Of a DNA stretch of 64,000 nucleotides, positions 1 through 11,026 are shown piece by piece. Every line of letters begins with the position of its first letter. Within the stretch, counting starts at the first letter, position 1. The stretch comes from Odontocerum albicorne (lineage: Eukaryota > Arthropoda > Insecta > Trichoptera > Odontoceridae). The position numbers were made by a program, and so were the translations under genes. Where the stretch lies: NCBI GenBank assembly GCA_949825065.1, contig OX463859.1, forward strand, positions 24,941,847-25,005,846, written 5' to 3'. The notes beneath the pieces were generated by a model. It did no database searches. It was given only the letters and a program-made list of their open reading frames with translations, and was not told the DNA's origin.

Positions 1-560
1 GATTGATCTTCTTTCAAAAATGAACATATTACTGGTATCTAGTCAATATGTTTTATTTTATACACAATTCAACATTAGAACTAAAATCTCCTGAATTCCG
101 ATTTCTAATATGGACCAGACAATGAAAATATGCATGAATTTTGTGCAGTAAAGTATCAGAAATTGAAGATTTTGACAAATAAATCTGGAGATCAGCTATA
201 ATCTCTAGATCCAAATAAAATAAGAAATTTACAAGATCTTGTATGCAGGTTGTCAAAGAACAAGTCTAAATGTGTGTTGATATGTATTCCATCAACTGAC
301 AAAAAATTAAAATTCTTCAGAGCTTGCAATGTATCATACATGTTAAGCATAAGAAGAAAGTGAGATTCGGTAAATGTGTAAGGAGTGTGATTTTGCTCTC
401 CACAAAGAAATTATCATATTTAACTAAAAAAACTTAAGTATTTTAAACAAACACCATATACAAAGTGTAAAAGCAATACTCGTAATGTAAACTTAGATAA
501 AGAAATTTAAGTTAACCATTCACAAAAATCAGAATTCCTCAAAAACATGCCGTACATTCA
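1..560 (+). pseudogene. piggyBac transposase C-terminus relic (copy 1)
   Basis: This segment aligns by eye, over its whole length, with 22,295-22,790, which carries a clearer piggyBac-type C-terminal cysteine-rich region. Both copies keep a block reading LSKNKS/LKSLSE, a CIPSTDKK/FIPxTGKKK block, and then a CKEC-x-x-ALH zinc-binding signature (here around 380-410). In copy 1 the frame is broken by several stops and at least one frameshift just before CKEC. In intact piggyBac proteins this domain binds the transposon end. The catalytic part is absent here, possibly lying beyond the window edge. The assignment rests on motif recognition and on the paralogue. It is non-functional as seen. Confidence 0.5.
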
Positions 561-963
561 AAAAGAGTTTCTTAATTTTGATCGGGTTCTAGCTTCAAAC
601 GTTTCGCATCTTATGGGCTGCAAACTATATCATTTTTTTATCGTCTAGGATCGAAAGGTTTAAGAAAAACTGTTATTAACTTGTAGGAAATAAATACTGC
701 AACACTTTGGATTTACACTAGAAAAGAAAAATAAATTATAGAGAAGTTGGTTATGAATGAAAATGTTGATGGGTATCGAGCAACAGGACAAATACCAACA
801 AGGAAGATAGACCAAAGATAGAACATGTTTTTCTTTAAACTCTGCATTAGTCATGGATCAGAACGGTCCTAGACCACCAGAAAGCTATAACGAAAAAACC
901 TTTACGATTAGAAGAAGCGTAAAAAGTTTAAGTTAAAGGAGTATCATAAATCTCATAATATTT
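561..963. other. AT-rich, nothing recognised
   Basis: I see no coding, RNA or structured repeat signal here; a 64-codon minus-strand frame has no recognisable composition. Confidence 0.6.
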
Positions 964-1290
964 CATTTACATAAAAACTAAATTATCTCAAAACTATGTC
1001 ATTAAACATGTTAAATGTTTTTCATTTTAAAACTTCATTCTCCTGTCATTAATACTCACTAGAGTTTTTTCATTTAAAAAGTAAATTATCTCAAAACTGT
1101 GTCATTAAAACATGTTAAATGTTTTTCATTTTAAAACTTCAATATCGTATGCCATTAATACTCACTAAAGTTTTTTTCATTTAAAAACTAAATTATCTCA
1201 AAACTATGTCATTAACAATTGAAAGCGATTTTTCATTTCAATATCAATTTTCTTTTTTTTTTCATTTTAAAATTAAATTATCTTAAAACA
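964..1290. repeat. ~110-bp degenerate tandem repeat, about 3 copies
   Basis: The phrase AAATTATCTCAAAACT, followed by GTCATTAA, recurs near 978, 1,083 and 1,191, with a fourth weaker copy near 1,272. Each is preceded by TTTCATTTA and followed by TTTTCATTTTAAAAC. Spacing is roughly 105-110 bp. No coding potential is evident. Confidence 0.75.
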
Positions 1291-1844
1291 TTATCATTAG
1301 GACTTGATTCGAGTCTTGCGTCGAGCGTGCAATATTAAGTTTAAACGACTTGATTTTTTTTACTTTTATGTCATTGTTCATTTTTCTTTTCAATCTTTTT
1401 TTCATCCATGTTTTTCTTTTCCTAAGATTTCCAATATAAGAATATTTTCTCAGTGGCAATAATTTTCAATTTTCTTCCACCTCTTCCGTATTTCTCAACT
1501 TAATTCTCAATCCTTTTACTGAAATGAAAATGTATGTATTTCAAAAATACATTAATATGGATTATATCGAATTGAACAATTTACTTGCAGAAAATATGTC
1601 AATAACATTTTCGAATTCTCCGCAACGTAAAGTGAATTAAAACATCGATTTTTCCACAATCAATATGTTATAAATAAAACAATCTAAAAGATACATATTC
1701 AATGAATGTGTGGTTTGTTTATTTTTACGATGGTGGTTAAATATGAACCCTTATCAAACATATTTTCCTTTTTTGTGAACAAAATTTAGAATTTACGTAT
1801 TTTCATTTTCACAAGGGTTGTGTAATTTTTACTGATATCGTTTT
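1291..1844. other. AT-rich, nothing recognised
   Basis: Long T-rich runs and no supported feature. Confidence 0.6.
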
Positions 1845-2102
1845 GTCTTATTTACACATGACAAGAAATATACATAATTTGCGAAAAAACAACAGGTAAT
1901 TTAATTTGGACATATAATTTTAATGGATCTGGGTTTGATGCCTTTCATTTGTCGTGTCCCCAGTAAACTAGGCTTTTTCCTGTATCTCACTGAGGATATT
2001 TAGCATGAAAAAATAAATTGATACTTCTTTCCAATTTTCGATTACACAAAAACAAAACCCCGCTGTAAATTTTCATCAACCTGACAAACAGTGACACTCA
2101 AT
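1845..2102 (-). repeat. Dispersed repeat family X, copy 1
   Basis: The reverse complement matches 23,921-24,170 over about 250 bp. Shared landmarks are GTCACTGTTTGTCAGGTTGA at one end, a central segment with GAGATACAGG, AGCCTAGTTTACTG and GACACGAC, and CGCAAATTATGTATAT at the other. A shorter match lies near 34,350-34,400. No protein similarity was recognised. A non-autonomous transposon or a LINE untranslated region are both possible. Confidence 0.65.
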
Positions 2103-2595
2103 AACAACTGGAACCATCATGCAAAATCAAACTCCTCACACATCATCACTCCAGAAAGACCAAAAATGTTCATCCCATAATATACTGCATAAAATCATAA
2201 AAATAAAAACAAAAATATACAGAAATACAAATATAAAACAACAAAAAGAAACCTCTTACACAAACCTTTTCCACAAGTCATTAATCCTGAAAGCCCAAGT
2301 ACTCAAACTCCTGTCGCAATAACAACCACGCTCCGATCGACTGCCTAAATGGTTTTCCTCCCTTTACTTTTATTGAATTCGGCAAATTATTATATATCTT
2401 TTATTATTTTTAATAAATTATTTGATTTTTATAGATAAATCCAAAGACTTCAGAATTAACTAAACATCTTATGAAAGATCCTCCAGAACATTGAATTAAT
2501 AAAAAAAAAAAAATTATTTTCATTTTATTATATTTTATACGTACAATTTCGGAGAAAATTAATTATTGTTTTTGGAGAAAACTAATTTCATCCTG
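2103..2595. other. AT-rich, nothing recognised
   Basis: It includes a lysine/asparagine-rich 67-codon frame (2,119-2,322) that I regard as chance. Confidence 0.55.
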
Positions 2596-3058
2596 TCATG
2601 TCATGACTGAGTATCGTGACTTCCATGATAGCCTCTGACGACTCCTCTCTATTCATCCCTGTACCCTGCGGCTCAATGGGCAGTTGTTAAGGGTAGTCCA
2701 ATTGCATCTCTCACTTGGTAAGTTCAATGTTTTTGGATTCTTCTCTTGCTTGTCGTCCTGCTACGCCTCCAGTAACCAAACACTTTCAAACTGTCTCTTT
2801 ATCCACGAGCAACGTACCCAAAGAATGGATTATTTGTCGAAGGCATATTGTCGATAATCTGTTGGTGATTCATAGTTTATCGAAAATGGAGGCGCTGGTT
2901 TGCTTTGCTGGTCATGAAAATCGTAACATTCTTTTCCAGCACCACGTTTTAAATGCATCTATTCTACGTCTTTCGCTTTCTCTCAGAGTTGAAGTCTCAG
3001 CGCCATATGTGAATATTGCGAAGACGAGAGACTTAACTTTGCGTATTTTTTTATTACA
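2596..3058 (-). pseudogene. Non-LTR retrotransposon RT C-terminal relic
   Basis: Read on the minus strand, the segment gives the signature that follows the reverse transcriptase fingers/palm in many insect LINEs. It starts with a FTYGAET block (near 2,990-3,015), then RRRIDAFKTWCWKRMLR, then a TNRLSTICL-like block, and ends with a conserved-looking EE-xx-EAIMEVTIL tail before TGA. Several in-frame stops and likely small indels break it. Upstream RT and endonuclease domains are missing, as expected for a 5'-truncated insertion. The clade (RTE- or Jockey-like) cannot be fixed by eye. It is not a host gene. Confidence 0.75.
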
Positions 3059-3549
3059 ATAACTAATTATTATAACACTAAATTTATATATTTTTTTGTT
3101 ATATATATTCTTTTCACCATTTATATTATAGTATCTAAAAATCTGTCATTTTTTAAAATTTCATATCCATTTATAAAAAAAAAACATTTGTTTCTAAGAA
3201 TATTTAAAGCTACCTTTAAAGGACCGTTCAAGCTTCATAACATGTTTTTCCAGGCATCGAACTTTTCTTCTGCGTACATTAAAAAAATATCGGTAACTTG
3301 GAGGGTGTATTCAAGGCGAACTGAAAGGTATAATCAATCATTGGTCTGAAAGATGGGGAAGGAAATTTGTGGAGAAACTATTTATAATAGGGGTGAAAAA
3401 TGTGTATAGTTTTATTTTTTATATTTCAGTGTTTCCGTGTAATGTCTGCGGTCATTTCTACATAGAATTTCAAGGAGTTAATAATTTTAAAATCAATATT
3501 GACACGTTAGAAATGTTTTATGGTAGAATGAAAACCAGTATGTTTTTCA
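3059..3549. other. AT-rich, nothing recognised
   Basis: A 92-codon plus-strand frame (3,369-3,647) overlaps the LINE relic on the other strand. It has no recognisable motif. Confidence 0.5.
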
Positions 3550-3760
3550 TCATAATTTCGTGCTCAATATTGAGTGTCGTTGTCCTATGCAGTCTGGAAC
3601 TTGGTGGACCACCCTTCTCCATCTTTCCCGGTCTTGGACTATGTTGAATGCAGCATTTAAAGATAATCCTGTTAACTCCTTTATTTGGTCCATGCATCTT
3701 TTAGGATATTTTCCATTATTTTTACCTTCAATTGCTCCCGTGAGCATTAGCTTTCCAGAT
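3550..3760 (-). pseudogene. LINE 3'-terminal coding relic
   Basis: The minus-strand translation reads KLMLTGAIEG...KRCMDQIKELTGLSLNAAF, followed by QDRERWRRVVHQV. This is the typical extreme C-terminus of insect endonuclease/reverse transcriptase LINE proteins: a GRP(K/R)-type segment, a W/D-Q-I segment, an LTG-S-L helix and a DR-x-x-W-R-x-x-V block. The frame is open for about 80 codons up to its stop near 3,550. Everything upstream of this C-terminus is missing. A SINE tail of the same orientation abuts it at 3,761. Confidence 0.8.
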
Positions 3761-3952
3761 TTTTTTAACCTGGCGAGTTTATTGCCACGTGGCAATCTCT
3801 TTCAACCAACTTGAAATATGTTTTAATGAGCCTTAAGTGAAAACCAGACTGGAATCCCATTTTAAAAAAATCTGCGTTCCAGCTGGGATCGAACCCGCAA
3901 CCTGTAGATCGGCAGACAAACGTCTTATCACCAGGTCACGGAGGTCGTTATT
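3761..3952 (-). mobile_element. tRNA-derived SINE (family A), near full length
   Basis: On the minus strand the element starts with a tRNA-like head (CCTCCGTGACCTGGTG, then a B-box-like GGTTCGATCCC). A body with CCAGTCTGGTTTTCACTTAAGG follows. It ends with AGAGATTGCCACGTGGCAAT and CTCGCCAGGTT plus an A-rich run. Head and tail match the copies at 33.8, 43.1 and 46.9 kb. The head carries an internal RNA polymerase III promoter as in other tRNA SINEs. No clear target duplication was seen. Confidence 0.85.
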
Positions 3953-4261
3953 TATTATTACATTCATTATCCTTTCTGGAAATAAGATAGAAGAGATGTT
4001 GACACTTAGTAAAAATACAAGTTCACATAATTTACTTAATTTGTTTTGGCAGGAACTACTTTTGTATTTTACTATATTTTTTTATTCTAAGTTATTAAAG
4101 TCATATGGAAGCCCACACAATGCCTATAATGATTGTCAAACTGTGTTATTCTTGTTATTGAAGCGTTAAAAAATAAGTTGTTAGCTGAATTTGCAATTTA
4201 AAGTTTATAAAACTAAAAACTTTCACTTTATACGTTTATTTTTTATCAAGATGTCAATCGT
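3953..4261. other. AT-rich, nothing recognised
   Basis: A 110-codon frame (3,837-4,169) starts inside the SINE and is an artefact of it. Confidence 0.55.
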
Positions 4262-4452
4262 AATGAAGTAACAAGTCTTGTTTGTGCTCCTCTGAAGATG
4301 AGGTGAAAGCCTTGAAACCGGTAGGGTTACAAAAAAGTGGAATAAACAGTGGAATAAACGTTACAAAAAAGTGGAATAAACAGTGTTTAATTAAAAAAAA
4401 TTACAATGTCTTCAAACCTCCACAACGTTAATGCCTTAACTATAAACAACAA
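4262..4452 (+). repeat. Dispersed repeat family D (DEV-KPV type), copy 1
   Basis: The core GAAGATGAGGTGAAAGCC, TTGAAACCGGTAGGG, AAAGTGGAATAAACAGTG, ATTACAATGTCTTCAAACC and AACGTTAATGCCTTAACTAT recurs, complete or in part, at 19.3-19.5, 26.9-27.0 and 50.0-50.1 kb. The first part can be read as S-E-D-E-V-K-A-L-K-P-V-G. Similar reading of the 19.4-kb copy (D-D-E-V-K-I-M-K-P-V-G-L) suggests it was once a protein C-terminus of a transposon. A 37-bp internal duplication (GTTACAAAAAAGTGGAATAA twice) is present. The family is unclassified. Confidence 0.65.
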
Positions 4453-4824
4453 AGTAACTATGTTAATTTTTTTGCCAGAAAATTATGTAACTAAATAATT
4501 CTAGCTCTCAAAAATGAATACTTATTTTGATTATATGAATTACTTTTGACAAATTTCCCTATTTGGGTAAATACGAGTATTTGACGGTATGTTGCAATAG
4601 AAATAATACCAATGTGTCACTTAAACTTGTTAAAAAACTGTTTATTCCACATTGATACGGGTTCAACTTGTGTTTATGCAAATGGTTTAAGTGAAGTAAG
4701 TTCAAAGTATAAATTAATGACTATTTCAGAAATATAAGGATGAAATTAAATCAATCAATAAGGCAGAAAAGGTGGATAAAATCTCTCATATTAAAAAAAA
4801 ATTAAGCTCAAAGATTTTTAAGTC
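4453..4824. other. AT-rich, nothing recognised
   Basis: No supported feature. Confidence 0.55.
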
Positions 4825-4912
4825 TTCCCGGTTGGTTGTACGAGATTATCACGTGATATAAAAAACAACAGGTTATAAAGTATACAGTGAAAGTGTAATA
4901 CACAACAATTAA
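4825..4912 (+). repeat. SINE family A 3'-tail fragment
   Basis: It shows CCGGTTGGTTGTACGAGATT, an interrupted CACGTG segment and then TATACAGTGAAAGTGTAATAC, the family A 3' terminus. The tRNA head is missing. It is a degenerate, 5'-truncated copy. Confidence 0.5.
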
Positions 4913-5387
4913 GCAATTTTACTGATGAAAGGTTTTCAACATTTCAGTATTAAAAAATCAATTCTTGGAAAAATTAAACAATCAATAATCGATTATATTC
5001 ATGTACTTAAAATGAGGATATTTTTAAGGTTTAACCTTGTTTAGATTCCTTGTTATTGACTTTAATAAAAAAAAACGGGGATATCTTTATTTTAATTGGG
5101 TATTTATACAATATAATATTTTTTTCGAATCTCATTATATCTTCAGTTTAAGGATTCGCCAAATTTGATTAATTATAAGCTCTCACAAACACCTCTTCTT
5201 GAGAATATTGGCAAAAAATGAGGTTCAATCGACTGTTTGCTGTAAAAACTTTGAAAAATATATTTTTTACTTCTTAAATAAATCTGTTCGCTAAACTTTG
5301 ATATTTAGTAATATAATGGCAGAAAAAAATGTATATAAAATATAATTCAAGCAATACTTCTGTAGCTTAAAATTTTATATTAAAAAT
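4913..5387. other. AT-rich, nothing recognised
   Basis: No supported feature. Confidence 0.55.
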
Positions 5388-5575
5388 CTCCTTGGTCTAG
5401 TTGGTAAGCTGCCTGTCTTCCAGCTCGGAGGTTGAAGGATCGATTTCCGTAGGTATCCAGATTTTTTAAAAAGGATTAATTTCCAGTTTTCATTCAAATG
5501 TGTTTAATACATTTCTGATTAGTTATAAGAGATTACTCTAAAGCAATAAACCGGCCTGTGCTGTATACAATCAAA
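5388..5575 (+). mobile_element. SINE family A, degenerate full-length copy
   Basis: A tRNA-like head (CTCCTTGGTCTAGTTGGTAA, then AGGATCGATTTCC) is followed by a body with ATCCAGATTTTTTAAAAAGG. An eroded tail reads AAGAGATTACTCTAAAGCAA, and the terminus is GCTGTATACAATCAAAG. The palindrome seen in younger copies is lost, so this is an old insertion. Confidence 0.65.
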
Positions 5576-6453
5576 GAACTAGACAATATTTCTGTATAAT
5601 TTTTATCCGTTGAGTTATTTTCGTTACTAACCAATTTGCAGATACAGTCAACATTATGTCTCCTAGTTTATTTTTTTTATTTTTATACGATTTTTGAAGC
5701 CATTATTACAACTTAAGTTTTAATTGTTACTTCGTGTGGTTGTAAAAAACATATTTTATGTATTTATTTTTGTTGATGGTAAGTATTCAAATATTTTTTT
5801 ACGTAAATTACGTTCTGTAAAAAAAAACACTGCTGTGTCATGAATTAAAAAAAATCTTGTCACACTTATTCCTGTCTGAAGTAAATATTTCTATGTTGAA
5901 TATATTTCCTTGATAAACGGAAAAAAAACAAATTTCTGGGGTTGCCAAAGTCAAATATTATCAATTCGCTTCTTTAAATTGGTACTTTGAGCAATTTGGC
6001 TTTGTGTAAGTAACGACAAGTGCTTTTGAGCATTAAAGACATTCCTTTTATGAATTTTAGTATTTTTTTACGTTTATTATATGAATACATATTTCCGAAA
6101 GGAATATAAGATTTTTTCAATTTAAAACCATAACAAACAGCTTCTAGTAATATTTTACTAAATTTTATATATTTATTGACATTATAAATGACGCTTTAGT
6201 ATCCTTTATGCATCATAATTACAGTTGAAAAACATACTTGACGTATCAACATCTTCCATAAAAACTTACAATTCAAGATACATACCATATGTCTTTGAAA
6301 TTATTATGCCTACAAATGTAAAGTTAAACATGGAATGTAAAAAAAAATGTTGAATACAATAAATTGAATGCATTCAATAATGTAAATTTAAAAAAAAATT
6401 CTCAGGATAGTACGGGGCAAAAAAATGTTTAGATTATATGAAATAACCGGTCG
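5576..6453. other. AT-rich flank of the LTR element, nothing recognised
   Basis: Poly-A and poly-T runs and no coding or repeat signature. Confidence 0.55.
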
Positions 6454-6457
6454 AGAC
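6454..6457. repeat. Target-site duplication AGAC, left copy
   Basis: AGAC directly precedes the left LTR and is repeated directly after the right LTR. The inferred empty site reads CGAGAC|CTAAAATTG. Confidence 0.8.
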
Positions 6458-7290
6458 TGTCACACCTCTTTCCTATTTAGAAACAATATTGGGTTGTTCG
6501 CATTTCAATACATAAATTAGTTATAACACATTACCATCAAATGAGGTGTGGCACTCCCGTTCAGGTCAGCCGGTTTCTTAAAGAGGATCTCAGGGGTTTG
6601 TTGGGTTCCTTTGACTCTGAATAACTCTCTCTCAACTCTCGCAGGGACAGGCGACACAATTAAACAAGTATAATTTGGAATGAAACAGTTTATTATATTA
6701 AAAAAAAGAAAAAAGAAAAAAAGATATATAAAAAAAACTTGACGAAGGTCAAGAAAAAAAGTTTAAAATTGGCTAGGAAGACTGTGTTGTATTTAGCAAG
6801 GGAGATTTCAATAACAATTTGAAATTACTTTACTCGGTGGGTTTTTAGCGTGGCGACGAAATCCAACATTAATATAAAAAGGAATAATATTCACCCATAA
6901 TTAAAGATGGCGTTCTGACGTTCTGTGATAGAAGAGGAAGACCGCCGTCTCAGCACGTCAGCACCCGGCCAGGTTCCGAACCGAAAGAGAAGATGCCAGC
7001 GCCGCACTCCCCATAGCAAGGAAATAGCAAAACAAGTGGTGCCAACCTCGACAAAAATCATACTCGACAATGTTGTCATCGAATAAAAATGTACCTGACT
7101 GCCCGGGTAGCTACCTTTATTTTATTGTCTTAGTATTTTAAAATATTCAAGTATTTCATAATATTTTAATCTTCCTGTTTTCAAGGCAACCACATGGTCT
7201 CGACACCACAAGTTACATAAATTATGATATGTCGCGAATTAACAATTTCGAGGTCGTGAGGTATGCAATTTATCAAATATAGTCCTGACA
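6458..7290 (-). repeat. 3' LTR (left, 833 bp)
   Basis: This direct repeat of 15,387-16,233 has TGTCA/TGACA ends. By eye the two LTRs differ by two substitutions (CTCCCG/CTACCG near the left end, ATAGCAAAAC/ATACCAAAAC) and by a 14-bp block absent here near 6,586. A candidate AATAAA polyadenylation signal on the element's sense strand lies near 6,690-6,696. Both LTRs carry the same 62-codon minus-strand frame. The left position is the 3' LTR given the minus orientation. Confidence 0.92.
6891..7079 (-). other. 62-codon frame inside the left LTR
   Basis: The frame is in the sense of the element and is repeated in the other LTR (15,834-16,022) with one residue changed (A or G at position 18). Its arginine/serine-rich middle and hydrophobic start match no family I know. 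Conservation is expected simply because LTRs are copied from each other, so this is not evidence of coding. Confidence 0.2.
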
Positions 7291-7300
7291 CCCCACCCTA
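7291..7300 (-). promoter_or_regulatory. Polypurine tract
   Basis: On the minus strand TAGGGTGGGG directly abuts the TGTCAGG start of the 3' LTR, the expected plus-strand priming site for reverse transcription. Its position is the main support for minus orientation. Confidence 0.75.
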
Positions 7301-7609
7301 AGTTACCGAAAGAACAAAAAAAACAACAAAAAAAAAAAATTATCCTCCGTATATCACAGACGCATCAGTCCGAGGGATGTTTCTAAGGAGCGAGGGGTGT
7401 ATGTACCCCTCACCGGATACGGTTTCGTGGCCGATTTATCTCTAGTCAGCATTTGCCATAGGTGTAGTCTTAATTGGTGTAAGACCGACCACGAGGAAGG
7501 AAACCACGTAAACCTTTTCCTTGACTAGGGTCCTAAACAATTTAACATCAACACATAGCCGGTTACACAGGAGCGGGGAACACTCCTCCCCAACTCCTTA
7601 CACACAAAA
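7301..7609. other. Element interior next to the 3' LTR
   Basis: This GC-richer unique segment contains no long frame. Poly-A tracts follow the polypurine site on the plus strand. Confidence 0.5.
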
Positions 7610-7745
7610 AAAAATACACAATGGTACAAGATTACAGGAAATTGATACAAAACAAAACAATACACAAAGGTACAAGATTACAGGAAATTGATACAAAACA
7701 AAACAATACACAAAGGTACAAGATTACAAGACATTGATACAATAT
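7610..7745. repeat. 46-bp tandem repeat, 3 copies
   Basis: GGTACAAGATTACAGGAAAT begins at 7,623, 7,669 and 7,715, an exact 46-bp period. It lies inside the LTR element. Confidence 0.9.
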
Positions 7746-8349
7746 TAATAAAATCAAATCACAAAAAAAAGAAATTACAGTAATATTATACAATCTGTTA
7801 ATTCAATTAATAAAATATTAAACAGCAAGGTCAACTAACAATCAAATGTTGACCAAGAGGGAAACAAATCAGTTAAGCCATTCTCTTATTACAATATTCT
7901 GAGAAATGGACACAGCTTAACCAAAAATAATAAAACAAATCTGCAGTCTTCTCCCAAAGGCCGACTTTAGTGGGTTCACTGCAGGTCATGGGGCCAACCT
8001 ATGAACCAGCTGATCTTCAAAGGTGATTCCTGAAATTCTCCCCTATCAAATGTGGATTCCGTCCAACCAGCCACCCACATGGCTCAACACAAAATTACAA
8101 CCCCACTACCCTTGATACACCAAAGGCAATACTTTACAACACAATCCTTTCTTCGCCACTCCCTATACTGCACAGTCGGGAACCAATAAATTTTAAAGCG
8201 GCCCCATATCACGGGCGCTTTCCACAATACGATTGCCCCTGGCACACAGCAGAAGGCGGTCCAAACTTCCGGCCACTTCCGGGCGAAGTGATAACAACAA
8301 TGATAACAATAAATTTCGCAAGCCAATATTATCATTTTTAAATCTCAAG
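7746..8349. other. Element interior, no recognised gene
   Basis: It contains an 83-codon minus-strand frame (8,084-8,335) with no recognisable domain. I see no retroviral-type motif. Confidence 0.5.
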
Positions 8350-8692
8350 AGGTTTACACAGAACCTTACACGTCGAATTTCAAATATCCTTTAGTTCACA
8401 CAGAACTTAACTAGGGTTTATATCTCCTCAAGTTCACACAGAACGTTATACATTGAATTACAAATATCCTATAGTTCACACAGAACCATTTTCGAGGACT
8501 TTTATCTCCTTAAGTTCACACAGAACTATATACGTCGAATTACAAATATCCTATAGTTCACACAGAACCATTTTCGAGGACTTATATCTCCTTAAGTTCA
8601 CACAGAACTGTATACATTGAATTACAAATATCCTATGGTTCACACAGAACCATTTTCGAGGACTTATATCTCCTTAAGTTCACACAGAACTT
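8350..8692. repeat. ~77-bp compound tandem repeat built on GTTCACACAGAAC
   Basis: The word TTCACACAGAAC recurs about nine times. Two alternating spacers follow it: one with ATTACAAATATCCTATAG and one with TTTTCGAGGACTTATATCTC. The array holds about four compound units, some nearly identical. Confidence 0.9.
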
Positions 8693-9354
8693 TACACATA
8701 AGTTGGGTTTCCTCAGACTCCAAGGTCTGGACAACCGTTGCAGCAACAATTCACCACCACACAGAATGGTAACTGTATAAATGGACCCTTAGTCCACTAA
8801 AAAAAACACAAAACATAATACAAAATTGGCGAGTAGCCCCGGTTGAAAGCAGGACGCGTCTACGGACCCCCAGAACAGAGCCAAGAATCACGTGATACCA
8901 CATACACAACTATGGTCATCTAGGATCCGAGCGACAGACACGCGACCCTCACGAACCGAAGCTACCTTAGCCCGAAACGTGTACATAACAGAACATATCT
9001 GTATTCGCAATTGCTAATATGGGTTCATGAGGCCCGTGATGGAGACACACAGCAATCCATCCCAGATGTATTCTCAGGCCATCTTCAAAACCTTTATCGG
9101 TTGGGAGGCTAGCTTCTCCCAACCCGGACTCTTAAGGCTGCCCAGGGCCTCTCGGTTATTCACACCGAGCCAAAGTAAGGAGACAATAATAAACAACAAA
9201 GACAGGGAATTCAATTTACCGAGCGAGACCCACCATACGTCCGACCACAAGGGCACGGGTTCGTTTCGAGATTTCACTATCCAAGAAACGCAGCCCCAGT
9301 CATAACGCATGCTCCCACGCTACAGTAACCAGAGCTCTTATCCCAAAACTCAAA
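8693..9354. other. Element interior, no recognised gene
   Basis: Relatively GC-rich. Opposing frames at 9,027-9,305 (+) and 9,074-9,310 (-) overlap each other and neither has a recognisable motif. Confidence 0.45.
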
Positions 9355-9470
9355 CAGAGCAAACAATACAACGGTAATCATCGTAACAGTTACATAAAAT
9401 CAGTACAAGTTCAAAACAAAACAAAAATACAACGGCAATTACCGTAACAGTTACATAAATTCTGTCAAAG
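9355..9470. repeat. Two-copy tandem repeat, ~65 bp
   Basis: CAACGG(T/C)AAT, CGTAACAGTTACATAAA and a CA-rich spacer occur twice in succession. CGTAACAGTTAC holds a short GTAAC/GTTAC inverted repeat. Confidence 0.7.
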
Positions 9471-11026
9471 TTCATTCGAGAACGCATCATACTCTTATCC
9501 TTATTCCTCCCAGCAGCACCACTAGAACCTCCACATTTCCCATGAACCTTTCATCGCGCTGCCTCACAGACTACCTTGCGACCCCGTACTCGGTGAGTGC
9601 TTTGACAGAACAAAATATTTTATAATATTTTACACAACAACAACAAAAAAAAATAATTAATTTTTATTTCAAAGTATATACTCCACACTCAACAGGAGTC
9701 AATTCGTCAACAAGATGACTTACTTCAATACTATAGCCCTTCAACACCGTGGAATGCTACACTTCCCCAACAAGAAAACTCCGAACACATCAACGGCTAT
9801 TATCATCATGGAACCCCGTCCAAAAATTAACATTTACTGCGTGCAACTATCCGAAACGGATATTCCACTGTACCATCTGTACAACCTTTTCCAAAATTCA
9901 ACTCGGTGGAAAGCAACACCTACTCCATAGCACTACTGAACAATTCTACTGCTATTAAACTTACGGACCACTGTCCAGCGATAGCATTAGCGCAAAGCAA
10001 TTATCCACGATGGATACTCTACTGAATCCTCAGTACAATCTTTGGAACGCTACTCCCGGGGGAAGGGTACACCCCTCCGTTAAGAAGTTCGGAATACCTC
10101 ACGAATTCTTACCAGATAAGACAACAATTAGGAAGACAATCCTACCCCAATACGAAATTCGGAAGACTTCCAAGAATGTCTTCACTTAATGCCCTAATCT
10201 ACGGAGTCAATAATTCCGATAGGGAATCTAATGAGTAAGTAACAATTACCACTAATTAAACCACAACAGCTGTCAGGTAACCCATACCTGAGCTCGCATT
10301 ACACAAAAGCAATTTGATCCTGAACGTAATACGTGTACCTTCTACCAACGGTACTAATCATCTATGTATTACATGAATTCTTACTTCAGAAGGACCTAAG
10401 TCCTTCGTTGAGATACATATAATCCTACTCTAGGCTCTCAGCATTCCGCCACTCGTGGTCTAGGCTCAGGTCCATTGAACGCCAGGTATTCTTTGGTGAA
10501 GTCACCGGGTTGAATACCAGCCCATACATAAAACATATGGAAATGAATCCATACGAGATTGCCCACGGCCAGCTCACTTATTCATTCACCCTTGTGCAAT
10601 AATAAATTCGCACCGGTGACGTCACTTGACATACTAAACTGTCATTCTCCAAGGAACCCGACAGTGCATACCCTCAAGGTATATAACAAAATATTTAATT
10701 TATTTATTTTAAGAACCATTTTCCTAACCATGAATGACTCCCAATTAGGCGCTGACGAACCCATCACTACACTGTCAACTATCAGCTTATCTATAATCCA
10801 CCCGGGCACAGAAGCTGTGCTCAGGACCGGACCCATATCATATGTTCGCGTCCCTATCGTAACGACGGACTCGCCGCATAAGGTCTATTCTAAGCTATAC
10901 TGTATTCAATAGTCAATTTATATAATATATATGCAGCTACTAAACTTCAGCCGTATTCTTATAAGAGAATAACCCCTGTATTCCTTCCCTCTTACAAGAC
11001 AAGAATGGTACATTTAATAATTGACT
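9471..11026. other. Element interior, no recognised gene
   Basis: The longest frame is 117 codons (10,559-10,912, plus strand, antisense to the element) and has no recognised domain. Base composition is more balanced than the flanking genome. I see no tandem structure by eye apart from imperfect CGGAAGAC/CGGAATAC words. Confidence 0.45.

Noticed and set aside
3837..3952. Genuine tRNA gene
   Set aside because: The tRNA-like head lacks a convincing acceptor pairing and continues into the SINE body and tail found in many copies.
8350..8692. CRISPR-like array with GTTCACACAGAAC repeats
   Set aside because: The spacers alternate between two repeated sequences and are not unique, and the array is inside a eukaryotic LTR element.
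10559..10912. 117-codon plus-strand frame as a retroelement protein
   Set aside because: It is antisense to the element and shows no gag, protease, RT or integrase motif; chance is likely in this less AT-rich interior.
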